From Candidatus Firestoneibacteriota bacterium (GTDB lineage Bacteria; Oederibacteriota; D2-FULL-39-29), in NCBI GenBank assembly GCA_903891415.1, contig CAITEH010000017.1, forward strand, positions 1 through 47,003: a stretch of 47,003 nt of DNA, in the 5' to 3' direction. Of the stretch, positions 32,246-40,586 are shown piece after piece; position 1 is the stretch's first letter; the number at the start of each line of letters is the position of its first letter. Below the pieces are notes generated by a model. It was given only the letters and a program-made list of their open reading frames with translations, did no database searches and had not been told where the DNA came from. Position numbers and translations under genes: made by a program.

Positions 32246-33016
32246 CTACCATATTTTCCAGGGGGCTTTTTCTGAAACCCACAAAGACTCCAAATGAATT
32301 TTATCTCTTAATGTGTCCATAGGATGCCAAAAACCTGAATGCTTATAGACTAATAATTCTTTATCTTTTGCTAATTTTTCAAGAGGTTCTTTTTCCCACA
32401 TTGTCTCAAAAGACTCTATATATTTAAATATTTCGGGTTCAAGAACGAAGAAGCCTGCATTTACCCAGGCCCCATCACCTTTTGGTTTTTCAGCAAAAGA
32501 CTGAACAAAGTTGTTTTCCCCTATCTTAATTGCCCCAAAACGTCCGGCCGGCTGGGCGGCGGTTATTGTAGCAATTCTCTTTGATCTTTTGTGAAATTTA
32601 ACCAGTTCTGAAATATTTATATTCCCCAGTCCATCTCCATAGGTCATCATGAAAGGGGAGTTCCCGATATATTTTTCTATTTTTTTAAGACGTCCGCCTG
32701 TTCCCGTATTTGCGCCAGTATCTATGAGTGTAATTTTCCAGGATTCTAAAGGGCTGCTCAGCGCTTTTTTTCTATTTTTTTTGAGATCAATAACAAAATT
32801 TGACGCATGAAGATAGTAATTGGCAAAATACTCTTTAATCATATAACCCTTATATCCCAAACATATAACAAAATCATTAAAACCATATTGGGAGTAGTGT
32901 TTCATAATATGCCACAAAATAGGTTTGTCTCCAATTTCTACCATAGGCTTGGGTTTTAAATGTGTTTCTTCTCCCAGCCTGGCGCCGATCCCACCAGCAA
33001 GAATTACTACTTTCAT
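32246..33016 (-). CDS. rfbF: glucose-1-phosphate cytidylyltransferase
   Basis: A 256-residue nucleotidyltransferase. The N-terminal signature is LAGGIGARLGEETHLKPKPM and MTYGDGLGN marks the metal site. It also has RFGAIKIGENN, EKPKGDGAWVNAGFFVL and the typical RfbF ending HPMDTLRDKIHLESLW..KAPWKIW. It makes CDP-D-glucose from CTP and glucose-1-phosphate, the first step for CDP-linked 6-deoxy sugars. ATG 33016 is preceded by GGAGGT. It leads the CDP-sugar block, after a 257-bp gap that separates it from the WbaP-like gene. Confidence 0.95.
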   Translation of the reverse strand: MKVVILAGGIGARLGEETHLKPKPMVEIGDKPILWHIMKHYSQYGFNDFVICLGYKGYMIKEYFANYYLHASNFVIDLKKNRKKALSSPLESWKITLIDTGANTGTGGRLKKIEKYIGNSPFMMTYGDGLGNINISELVKFHKRSKRIATITAAQPAGRFGAIKIGENNFVQSFAEKPKGDGAWVNAGFFVLEPEIFKYIESFETMWEKEPLEKLAKDKELLVYKHSGFWHPMDTLRDKIHLESLWVSEKAPWKIW

Positions 33017-33273
33017 ATAAACCTCCAGGGTTTAAAGGTACAGAAGCACAGATGAACGGATGCACAGCTTTTTTACTGTTCCAAACGTTCTTCCGATACC
33101 TTATTCCTCTACTTTAAGTTTATTTCTTAACGCATTGATTCTTTTTCCAAGTACCGGTTTTTTTTCTTTTACTATCTTATTGAACCCGTTTTACCCCTTT
33201 TAAAAACGGACTCACAGACACACTCCGTTCCTTGGTACTTATGTTCTTGCCGTTCCTCCGTCCTTCCGTGCCT
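33017..33273. repeat. intergenic cluster of degenerate short-unit repeats
   Basis: No gene is visible. Near rfbF (33036-33067) the text repeats CACAG and GATG units (AGAAGCACAGATG, GGATGCACAG). At the other end (33221-33274, minus strand) ACGGA/GGAACG units recur (GGCACGGAAGGACGGAGG, then AACGG, then GGAACGGAG). A 7-bp stem CCGTTTT/AAAACGG (33186-33192 and 33203-33209) has no T-run after it on either strand. Confidence 0.5.
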
Positions 33274-34680
33274 CTAATAAGCGCCTTCACTCTTAAAAAC
33301 AACTTTTATTGTTCTGATAAGGATAACAATATCCAGCCATAAAGACCAGTTACTGACATACCAAACATCGAGGCTTACACGCTTTTTATAATCAACTTCA
33401 CTTCTTCCGCTTACCTGCCAAAGGCCGGTAAGACCGGGATAAACTTCGTAATAGTATTCTGCATAATCACCGTAATGCTTGTCAAGCTCTTCCTGTAATA
33501 CCGGCCTGGGCCCGACCAGGCTCATTTGCCCCATTAATACATTAAAAAGCTGCGGTATCTCATCCAAGCTCGTTTTTCTCAGAAACCCGCCCATTCTAGT
33601 TATTCTCGGATCATACTTTAGTTTATAATTATCACTCCACTCTCTTCGTGCTACTTCGTCTTTTTCTAAAAGTTCTTTAAGCCGTTTATCCGCGTCAAAA
33701 TACATCGTTCGAAATTTCAAGCACTTAAATTTCCTTCCATTTTGCCCAATTCTTTCGTGCCTGTAAATAGGCTTACCTTTTGAATCCAAGACGATAATAA
33801 TTATCAAAAGTAATATAAAAGGCAGAATTATCACCATTATGCCCAGACTGAGGAGCAAATCAAAGGTTTTTTTAACAAATCTATTGACCCCGTTCTTTAG
33901 ACTATTCCTGACATTTAGCAGTAACACCTGGTTATCAAAAAAGAAATCTATGTCACTTTGAAAAAAAGGTATCCCGAACAGATCAGGGACAAAAGAAACC
34001 TTTTTTACTTTCTTTTGCAGAAGATTAACTAAATAGACCATACTTTCAGAAGACATCCCGGGGATCGCAACTACGACTTCCATTCCCGGTGAAAGAAAAC
34101 TGTCTATTTCAGATATTTTGCCAAGCACTTTTGCACTTCCTATGAATGTTCCTCTTTTTTTCTCATCATCATCGAGAAAGCCCACAACATCATATCCCAA
34201 AGTCTTAACTTTGCATACTGAATTTAGAAAGAGTTCTCCGGTAAGACCCGCTCCAACTATTATAATTTTCCTTTTTCCTATTCCCAGGCTGAAAACTACC
34301 CGTTTACCAAGCATCCGTACTATAGGAATTATCCACAGAGAGTTAAAAAACGTAAATATTAACACGGTCCTGGATACCTCGTCGCTCAATTTTCCTATAG
34401 AAACAATAGCAAAACCCGTAAGCGATGCCAGCAAAGAAGCCTTACAAATCTGCCGTATCTCCTCCCAAAAGGGGTATTTTCTGAAATATAACTGTTCAAA
34501 CCAAAAGAAAAATAGAAATAGTAAAGGCAGCCAGATAGGATTAACAAGAACGAAAGGCAGCGGTTCGTGAAATGGGAATACAATAAACCTGGGGAAGATC
34601 ACTGTTCTGATCAAATAGGCAAAATGATAAGAACACAAAACAGCAATTAAGTCGATAATTATAAGAATAACAGCTATCAT
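33274..34680 (-). CDS. WbaP-like undecaprenyl-phosphate sugar phosphotransferase
   Basis: A 468-residue polyisoprenyl-phosphate hexose-1-phosphate transferase. Four or so N-terminal membrane segments come first, then a CoA-binding-like Rossmann domain (IIIVGAGLTGELFL, VVGFLDDDEKKRG), a reentrant membrane helix (about 285-310) and the catalytic bac_transf domain. That domain has KCLKFRTM, RKTSLDEIPQLFNVL, SLVGPRPV and YPGLTGLWQVSGRSEVDY. It starts repeat-unit synthesis by moving a sugar-1-phosphate (galactose in WbaP; specificity here unknown) onto undecaprenyl phosphate. The ATG has no Shine-Dalgarno site, and a perfect TATAAT ends 6 bases before it, so the mRNA may be leaderless. Confidence 0.92.
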   Translation of the reverse strand: MIAVILIIIDLIAVLCSYHFAYLIRTVIFPRFIVFPFHEPLPFVLVNPIWLPLLFLFFFWFEQLYFRKYPFWEEIRQICKASLLASLTGFAIVSIGKLSDEVSRTVLIFTFFNSLWIIPIVRMLGKRVVFSLGIGKRKIIIVGAGLTGELFLNSVCKVKTLGYDVVGFLDDDEKKRGTFIGSAKVLGKISEIDSFLSPGMEVVVAIPGMSSESMVYLVNLLQKKVKKVSFVPDLFGIPFFQSDIDFFFDNQVLLLNVRNSLKNGVNRFVKKTFDLLLSLGIMVIILPFILLLIIIIVLDSKGKPIYRHERIGQNGRKFKCLKFRTMYFDADKRLKELLEKDEVARREWSDNYKLKYDPRITRMGGFLRKTSLDEIPQLFNVLMGQMSLVGPRPVLQEELDKHYGDYAEYYYEVYPGLTGLWQVSGRSEVDYKKRVSLDVWYVSNWSLWLDIVILIRTIKVVFKSEGAY

Positions 34681-34686
34681 AGTATC

Positions 34687-34715
34687 ATTATAATTAGAAA
34701 ACCCTTAAAAATCAA
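34687..34715 (-). promoter_or_regulatory. sigma70-type promoter with perfect -10, leaderless WbaP gene
   Basis: On the minus strand, -35 TTGATT (34710-34715), 17-bp spacer, -10 TATAAT (34687-34692). Six bases (GATACT) separate the -10 from ATG 34680. Upstream lies an A/T-rich 10-bp tandem repeat. Confidence 0.65.
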
Positions 34716-34723
34716 TGTTTTTT

Positions 34724-34743
34724 GTTTAAAATTGTTTAAAATT
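34724..34743. repeat. 10-bp A/T-rich tandem repeat, possible UP element
   Basis: GTTTAAAATT occurs twice in tandem (34724-34733 and 34734-34743), beginning 8 bases upstream of the -35 box of the WbaP promoter. A/T tracts spaced one helical turn apart at this place could act as an RNA polymerase alpha-subunit contact. This is a positional inference. Confidence 0.4.
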
Positions 34744-34744
34744 G

Positions 34745-35872
34745 CTAAGAACTTCGGGATTTTAACCTTTTTACAATGAATTCAGCCATTTCATCTTTAA
34801 ATCTTTGAATAGAAAACTTTTCTGCTACTGCTCGTATTTCACTTGAAGACCAATTAACAGTTTCACTGGTTTTAACCGCTTTAATCAAGGCAGCTTCAGT
34901 TTGCGGTGAGAAAAAAAGCCCGGATTTCCCTTCAACTATTGTTTCCAGAGCCCCGCCCTTTCCGTAAGCAATTACGGGAGTTCCGCAAGCCATAGCCTCC
35001 ACAGGTACCATCCCAAAGTCTTCTTCTCCCGGAAAGATCAAGGCTGCGCATTTTGAATAGTTTTCCTGAATAACTTCATCTGTTTGCCAGCCCATAAACT
35101 CAATATTATTTTGAGCTATTTTCTTCAATCTTTTTTCCTCTTGCCCTTCACCGATAATCCTGAGTTTATACCCCAGCAGGTTAAAGGCTTTTATCGCTAT
35201 ATCGATCCTTTTGTAAGGCGCAAAGGCCGACACTATCAAGTAAAATTTTTCCCTCTTAACCGGCAATATTAAATATTTACCGGTATTCACCGGCGGATAA
35301 ATAGCAATAGAATTTCTCCCGTAAGCTTTTTCAATTCTTTTACTAATAGATTTTGAAATAGCTATAAATGAGTCTACGTTTTTTGAACTCTTAACATCCC
35401 ATTTTTTCAATAATGGCCTGAGCGCTTTCATAATAATTCTTACGAATATATTTGTCTTTCCAATACCAAAATAATCATCAAAAAGGTCCCAAATATAACG
35501 CATCGGGGTGTAACAGTAGGAAATATTAAGGGCATCTTTCCCCTTTTTTGCACCTTTAGCTACACAATGACTCGAAGAGACAATAAGCCCGTATTCTTTA
35601 AGATCAAACTGCTCAATAGCAAAAGGCATTACAGGCAGATAATATCTGTATTTATTTTTAACAAAGGGCATTTTTTGGAGAAATGACGTATATATTTTAT
35701 GACTTTCTATTGTTTTGGAAACAGAACCCTTAACATGTATTAAAGTAAAAATATCCGCCTCAGGATAAAGCTCACAAAGTACTTCCAGTACTTTTTCACC
35801 TCCGCGCATTCCTGTTAACCAATCATGAATGATCGCGACACGTTTTTCCGGGCTTGAACTTATATCCGTCAT
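34745..35872 (-). CDS. GT4 glycosyltransferase
   Basis: A 375-residue GT-B enzyme. The N-terminal AIIHDWLTGMRGGEKVLEVL is characteristic of a GT4 subgroup in capsule and O-antigen loci. The donor half has LIVSAFAPYKRIDIAIKAFN, RIIGEGQEEKRL and the E-x7-E site in PGEEDFGMVPVEAMACGTPV. It adds one sugar of the repeat unit on the cytoplasmic face. It overlaps the next GT4 gene by 4 bases (ATGA). The sugar is not predictable; mannose or a GDP-6-deoxymannose product would fit the Gmd/Rmd genes. Confidence 0.9.
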   Translation of the reverse strand: MTDISSSPEKRVAIIHDWLTGMRGGEKVLEVLCELYPEADIFTLIHVKGSVSKTIESHKIYTSFLQKMPFVKNKYRYYLPVMPFAIEQFDLKEYGLIVSSSHCVAKGAKKGKDALNISYCYTPMRYIWDLFDDYFGIGKTNIFVRIIMKALRPLLKKWDVKSSKNVDSFIAISKSISKRIEKAYGRNSIAIYPPVNTGKYLILPVKREKFYLIVSAFAPYKRIDIAIKAFNLLGYKLRIIGEGQEEKRLKKIAQNNIEFMGWQTDEVIQENYSKCAALIFPGEEDFGMVPVEAMACGTPVIAYGKGGALETIVEGKSGLFFSPQTEAALIKAVKTSETVNWSSSEIRAVAEKFSIQRFKDEMAEFIVKRLKSRSS

Positions 35873-36990
35873 TTATCTATGGCCTCTTGAAATATCTCAA
35901 TAAATTTTTTTGCAGTGTCCTGCCATTCAAACATCCTGGCTCTTTTTATTCCCTTTAAGCGCAATTCTGCGCGCAGATTTTCATCTAATAATACAGTATT
36001 TATGCCTTCCGCGATACTTTCAACACTATAAGGATCAATATAGACTGCCGCGTCCCCGCATACTTCTGGCAGCGAGGCAGCTTTTGATACTACAACCGGA
36101 CAGCCACAAGCCATTGCTTCAAGAGGCGGCAGACCAAAACCTTCATACATAGATGGGAATGCCAGGCAGAGCGCCTCTTGATAGACTGTCTTAAGTTGTA
36201 TGTCTGTTAATCTTTCATCTATAAACACGGTATCTTCAATACCAGCGTGCTCCAATTCCTGCTCCAGATCTTCCATTCCTGAAATAAAACCTTCTTTCTT
36301 TCCGACAAAAACAAAAGATAGGTTCTTATTCTTTTTCTTTATCAGTCCTAACGCTTTAATATATCTTGAGATATTCTTATGGGGTTTTATATTTCCCACA
36401 TAGAGAATGTACGGGTTTTGTATCCCATGTTTTTTCAAGAACAAAGTGTCCCCTGAGCTGTCTGTGTTATAAGCATTTCCAACCCCGAGCGGGATGATCT
36501 TGAGCTTCGCTCTGTCAAACCTGAAGTATTTTTGTATTTCTGAAGCAGTAAACTTCGAATCCGTAATAACCGCCTCGGATTTCCTGACAGCCGAACCTAT
36601 TAACTGTTTTGCATAGACTTGTTTTATATATCCGGGAAAATACTCCGGCAAGGCTAAGTGGCATATATCATGAATTGTCACGACCATTCTGTCTTTATAG
36701 AATAAGGGAATGTTATAATGAGGGCACCATAATAATTCACTTTTTGGTATCTTTCTGAGCATTTCAAATTGTTCCCGAATTGAATATATTTTTGAGCATA
36801 CTTCAACTATTTGATACTCTCCTTTTACGTGTTCTTTAATTTTATTTTGTTTACCAAGCAATACCCATTTGTATTTACTTTCTGAGACCGCATAATTAAG
36901 AATATTTTTTAGATAAGTCCCTATTCCTGAATTATCTATCATGCGGCAATCAATTGTTATGGTTTTTTTATCTGGCATTTGACTCTTCAT
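35869..36990 (-). CDS. GT4 glycosyltransferase, mannosyltransferase-like
   Basis: A GT-B enzyme of about 373 residues. ATG 36990 and ATG 36978 are both possible starts; the second has AAGAG 4 bases upstream. Motifs are [11 protein letters not shown] near the N-terminus, [12 protein letters not shown], and the E-x7-E site in [20 protein letters not shown]. The SGIG.Y start is common in WbpY/MtfB-type mannosyl- and rhamnosyltransferases, which fits the GDP-6-deoxymannose genes in the locus. It overlaps the O-antigen polymerase gene by 11-23 bases. Confidence 0.89.
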   Translation of the reverse strand: MKSQMPDKKTITIDCRMIDNSGIGTYLKNILNYAVSESKYKWVLLGKQNKIKEHVKGEYQIVEVCSKIYSIREQFEMLRKIPKSELLWCPHYNIPLFYKDRMVVTIHDICHLALPEYFPGYIKQVYAKQLIGSAVRKSEAVITDSKFTASEIQKYFRFDRAKLKIIPLGVGNAYNTDSSGDTLFLKKHGIQNPYILYVGNIKPHKNISRYIKALGLIKKKNKNLSFVFVGKKEGFISGMEDLEQELEHAGIEDTVFIDERLTDIQLKTVYQEALCLAFPSMYEGFGLPPLEAMACGCPVVVSKAASLPEVCGDAAVYIDPYSVESIAEGINTVLLDENLRAELRLKGIKRARMFEWQDTAKKFIEIFQEAIDK

Positions 36991-38311
36991 TTGCAAATAT
37001 TATTTTGCTAAAATACCCGAATAAGACCCAAAATATAACTGTAAAACTTAAATTGTTAAAAGGATAGCTGACTATTCCCATCATTAAAACGGCCGAAAGT
37101 GAAATGAGAGCACCTTTTGAATATTTGTATTGCGGGCTGCTTGAAAGCTCTTTATTTCTATTTAAATATCTTAAGCCATAGTAGAAAACATATCCATAAA
37201 AAACAAGAAATAATAACAATCCCGGTATTCCCAGCTTCAGTCCATAACTTAAATATAGGCAATCGATCCCGTCTGAGACGCCCTGCCTGTCACCATAAGG
37301 AAATGTAATATAATTTCCCATTCCAATACCAATGAAAGGACTTTTTAATATTTCTTTTACGCCAGCTTTAAAAATACCGGCCCTTACATCTTTCTTAAGA
37401 TCTCCAAAACGATTTGTTATCGTGTTGCTATAGGAAATTATTTTTTTTCCGGGATATGTTTCATCCATTTTAGGGCTGGACACTAATAATAGCAAAACGA
37501 ATACCAACCCTAGGAGTATTATTTGTTTCTTATTTTTCTCCGAGTAAATTAAGCCCGTTATGCTGGTTAAGAGCATTAAAACAACAGATCTTGAAAGCAA
37601 AAATACTGCTCCAAAATACCCGGAAATTATCGTAAAAACAATAAAAATACTTTGCTTTGAATTCTTTAGAGAGCTTACAGCCGCTTTATCCAAATATATC
37701 ATTAAGAAAGGGATTACAATTTGAGAAATCCAGGCCAAACTGCCAAAGCCACCGATATAGTTAACAATTCTAAGAGACCCAATATTTGTATACGGGCCTC
37801 CGGGACCGGAAGTATCAAAATACCCCATACCAACCGCGGACAATCTTAACAGCTTCCACTGGTGTATATACCATACCTTCAAGGGATGCACTTCAAAAAG
37901 CAGAATATTCCATAAAGCTATCACAAAAAAACAGATAAACAAGATCTTTACAAATAAGTTGATCTTTCTTTCTGTTATTTCAATACGGTTATATATTATA
38001 AATACTATCAATAGGGAGCCAAAACTATACAAGTCTTTTGTAAACAAGTAAAGATTGCTAATACCATTGAATAACGCGCTGATAAGGGCAATAATCAAAA
38101 TATAACTTAATATAAACACTATCAGAAAATTAAAAATGTTTTTTTTAAAAATAAATTTATAAACAATCAACTCTTTGAAAAACCAGACGGCAAAGAAAAA
38201 AAGCAATACTATATCCGCAATTTTGAATTTCAATTCTCTTGGAACCATGAAATTTAGGACTATCAAAATTACTAATATTATGTCCAAGTCAAATATCTTT
38301 CTAAAATTCAC
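36968..38311 (-). CDS. O-antigen polymerase / ligase (Wzy/WaaL superfamily)
   Basis: I start this at GTG 38311 (447 residues), because AAGGAG lies 5 bases upstream and the GTGA overlaps the previous stop. The ATG at 38326 would swallow that ribosome site. The protein has about 11-12 membrane segments. A central periplasmic loop carries SGPGGPYTNIGSLRIVNYIG, and the conserved Wzy_C region reads IFKAGVKEILKSPFIGIGMG before YGLKLGIPGLLLFL. Polymerases and ligases cannot be told apart by eye here; with Wzx and WbaP in the same locus, polymerase is favoured. The gene is very A+T-rich, as is common for these. Confidence 0.85.
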   Translation of the reverse strand: MNFRKIFDLDIILVILIVLNFMVPRELKFKIADIVLLFFFAVWFFKELIVYKFIFKKNIFNFLIVFILSYILIIALISALFNGISNLYLFTKDLYSFGSLLIVFIIYNRIEITERKINLFVKILFICFFVIALWNILLFEVHPLKVWYIHQWKLLRLSAVGMGYFDTSGPGGPYTNIGSLRIVNYIGGFGSLAWISQIVIPFLMIYLDKAAVSSLKNSKQSIFIVFTIISGYFGAVFLLSRSVVLMLLTSITGLIYSEKNKKQIILLGLVFVLLLLVSSPKMDETYPGKKIISYSNTITNRFGDLKKDVRAGIFKAGVKEILKSPFIGIGMGNYITFPYGDRQGVSDGIDCLYLSYGLKLGIPGLLLFLVFYGYVFYYGLRYLNRNKELSSSPQYKYSKGALISLSAVLMMGIVSYPFNNLSFTVIFWVLFGYFSKIIFANEESNAR

Positions 38312-39450
38312 AATAACTCCTTGCATTTACCAATAACGGTTCTTGCTGGAATATCCATACAAAGCATATCTTTGCATCCAGAACTGCTGAAACACGGTGA
38401 GCACTTGACAGCTATATTTACTATTCCGGAGTTTTTTAAAGGCATCCACTGGCTAATATCAGCTATCCCGCTCGCAATAATTATGCAAGGTGTCCCCAGG
38501 GCCGCAGCCAAGTGGCATACAAATGACTCAACACCGGCGACTAAACTTGCATTTTTTAAAATACCGGCTAATTCTGAGATATTTGTTTCACCCGCAAGAT
38601 TAATAGAATTATTTAAACCCTGAGTTATTTCTCCGATATATATTTTTTCTTTTTTGCTGCCAACAAACAGTATTGATCTATTAGGAAATGCTTTGGCGAA
38701 TTCCCGCCATTTATTTTGCTGCCAATTTTTATTCTTATCAGCACTACAAGGATGCACAACTATATACTTTCCATAGCCTTTTTTTGCACTACTTACTAAC
38801 TTGGATCTTTTTTTCAATAAATAATCAAAGTATTTTTCATCATTTAACGGCTTTATGTTAATGTTTATTGCTTTTAACAGCTCAAGATAGTGTTGTGTTT
38901 CATGAACGTTTGGCGTCCATTTGGCCTGTTTTTGCAATAAAAAACCAAAACCTGCTGTCCCAAACCCGGCTCTATACTTAACTCCGGCAAGGAATAGCAA
39001 GGGAATAGTATTCGGGAAATAGGCCCTGAAATCCACGGCTAGATCATATTTTTCTTTTCTAATCAAAAATATCACTTTCCAAATGCTAACCAGCCATTTA
39101 ATTATTTTTTTATGATACTTTTTATCCCTATCTAAAACTATATCATCGTATATTATAATTTTTTCCACAAATTTATTGCCGTCAAACAGCAGTTTAGCCC
39201 AGCTCCCTATCAAGAAGTGGATCTTTGTAGCCGGAAAATTTTTATGAAATTGCGGCAATATCTGAAGTAAAAGGATCAGGTCTCCCAGATGATCTATTTT
39301 CGAAAATAATACTTTTTTGTATTCGGCTGGGTATTCTTTTTTACTTATAAACGGCCTTATTACTTTATTTCCGCAAATATCGGCGGCCTTAATAATAATC
39401 CTCCATATTTTCTTCTGAAACAAATATTCATTCTTAAGCGGCGAGTTCAT
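38308..39450 (-). CDS. GT9 heptosyltransferase-family glycosyltransferase
   Basis: A 380-residue GT9 enzyme. VLFSKIDHLGDLILLLQILPQ gives the N-terminal Rossmann start and VVHPCSADKNKNW the donor domain. The NDSG..H site reads GVESFVCH. A cysteine tail (CSPC then two more cysteines) closes the protein. It sits among O-antigen GT4 genes rather than in the core block. The amino acid at the donor site suggests a sugar other than ADP-heptose, but this is not proven. ATG 39450 overlaps the preceding GT4 stop (ATGA). Confidence 0.87.
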   Translation of the reverse strand: MNSPLKNEYLFQKKIWRIIIKAADICGNKVIRPFISKKEYPAEYKKVLFSKIDHLGDLILLLQILPQFHKNFPATKIHFLIGSWAKLLFDGNKFVEKIIIYDDIVLDRDKKYHKKIIKWLVSIWKVIFLIRKEKYDLAVDFRAYFPNTIPLLFLAGVKYRAGFGTAGFGFLLQKQAKWTPNVHETQHYLELLKAININIKPLNDEKYFDYLLKKRSKLVSSAKKGYGKYIVVHPCSADKNKNWQQNKWREFAKAFPNRSILFVGSKKEKIYIGEITQGLNNSINLAGETNISELAGILKNASLVAGVESFVCHLAAALGTPCIIIASGIADISQWMPLKNSGIVNIAVKCSPCFSSSGCKDMLCMDIPARTVIGKCKELL

Positions 39451-40586
39451 TTTTTCAATACCATATTGTATATTTCACTGAGATCACGCATAATAATATC
39501 CCACGTATATTTCTCAACGATCCTTTGTAAACCCATTTTTTTATATTGGTTCAAGGTCTCCGGGGAGTTAATCAATATTCTTAATGCGCTTACAAGATCT
39601 TTTTCATCGCCTTCTTTGAAAATTATTCCCGCTTTATCAATAACATTCGGAATTTCGCCGGAAGATGACCCGACAACAGCTACACCGCAGGCCATGGCCT
39701 CTATTAATACCCTGCCAAATTGCTCTTTCCAAATTTTCGTTGAGACAGAAGGAAGTACCAGTATATCTGCCACAGAAAATAACTCCGGAATTTTCGCATT
39801 AACTACTGGAGCAAGAAAAACAATACTATTTTGTATTTTCGCTTTTTCAGATAGTTTTTGTAAGTATTCTTTTTGAGGCCCGCTTCCTACGAGCACCAGT
39901 TTTATTTTTTCTTCTGTTTTTAAAAGGTCCAAAAATGCAAGCAGTAACAAATTGATACCTTTTTCCTCCACTAAGCGCCCCACATAAAATATCGTTATTT
40001 CTTCCGGCTTCTTCAAATACCTATATTCCGGAGTATTTATTTTTTTAAATGTATTTCTATTTATTCCCACCGGTAATTGATAGATACTCCCCTCGAAACC
40101 GGCCTTTCTCCAAATATTATTTCCTTCTTCAGGAACTGCTATTATTGCATTTGAACGTTTCAAAACGTACTTTTGTAATTTATCAAAAATAAATAATCTG
40201 TGCGCCGGCTTTATGTTCTCGAAACTCTGCACAACTATTTTTGAGCCAGGACTAAACAGCCTGGTCAGTAAAATGATCTCGAAACAAGCCAAAGAATAGG
40301 GTTCTTCAAAAATATGAATTATATCCGGTTTATGGTTTTTTATCAGTTTAGCGAGCCTGAAAACATTTATATAAAAAAATCTTTTGATCTTATTAGTAAA
40401 TAATGTACTTAAAGCAATCAATCTATAGTTACGCATTTCTCTGGAGGAAACTTTTTGCAACCTTCCGCCTTCAAACCAGCACCCGGGGCAGACAACTGTA
40501 ATTTCATCATTTTTATTAATAAAATAATCAAAAATATTTTGATATTCCTTTTCTACAATAGAATGCCAGGTAAACAATATTTTCAT
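39447..40586 (-). CDS. GT4 glycosyltransferase
   Basis: A 379-residue GT-B enzyme. The acceptor half contains IIHIFEEPYSLACFE. The donor half has IFYVGRLVEEKGINLLLLAF, LVLVGSGPQKEYL and the E-x7-E region KEQFGRVLIEAMACGVAVVG. Such enzymes build the repeat unit in the cytoplasm from nucleotide sugars; the specific linkage is unknown. It overlaps both neighbours by 4 bases (ATGA on each side), part of a tight run of coupled genes from 42612 to 34745. Confidence 0.9.
   Translation of the reverse strand: MKILFTWHSIVEKEYQNIFDYFINKNDEITVVCPGCWFEGGRLQKVSSREMRNYRLIALSTLFTNKIKRFFYINVFRLAKLIKNHKPDIIHIFEEPYSLACFEIILLTRLFSPGSKIVVQSFENIKPAHRLFIFDKLQKYVLKRSNAIIAVPEEGNNIWRKAGFEGSIYQLPVGINRNTFKKINTPEYRYLKKPEEITIFYVGRLVEEKGINLLLLAFLDLLKTEEKIKLVLVGSGPQKEYLQKLSEKAKIQNSIVFLAPVVNAKIPELFSVADILVLPSVSTKIWKEQFGRVLIEAMACGVAVVGSSSGEIPNVIDKAGIIFKEGDEKDLVSALRILINSPETLNQYKKMGLQRIVEKYTWDIIMRDLSEIYNMVLKK

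Noticed and set aside
33186-33209. Stem CCGTTTT/AAAACGG between the WbaP-like gene and rfbF as a terminator
   Set aside because: The stem is A/T-heavy with a 10-base loop and no T-run follows on either strand.
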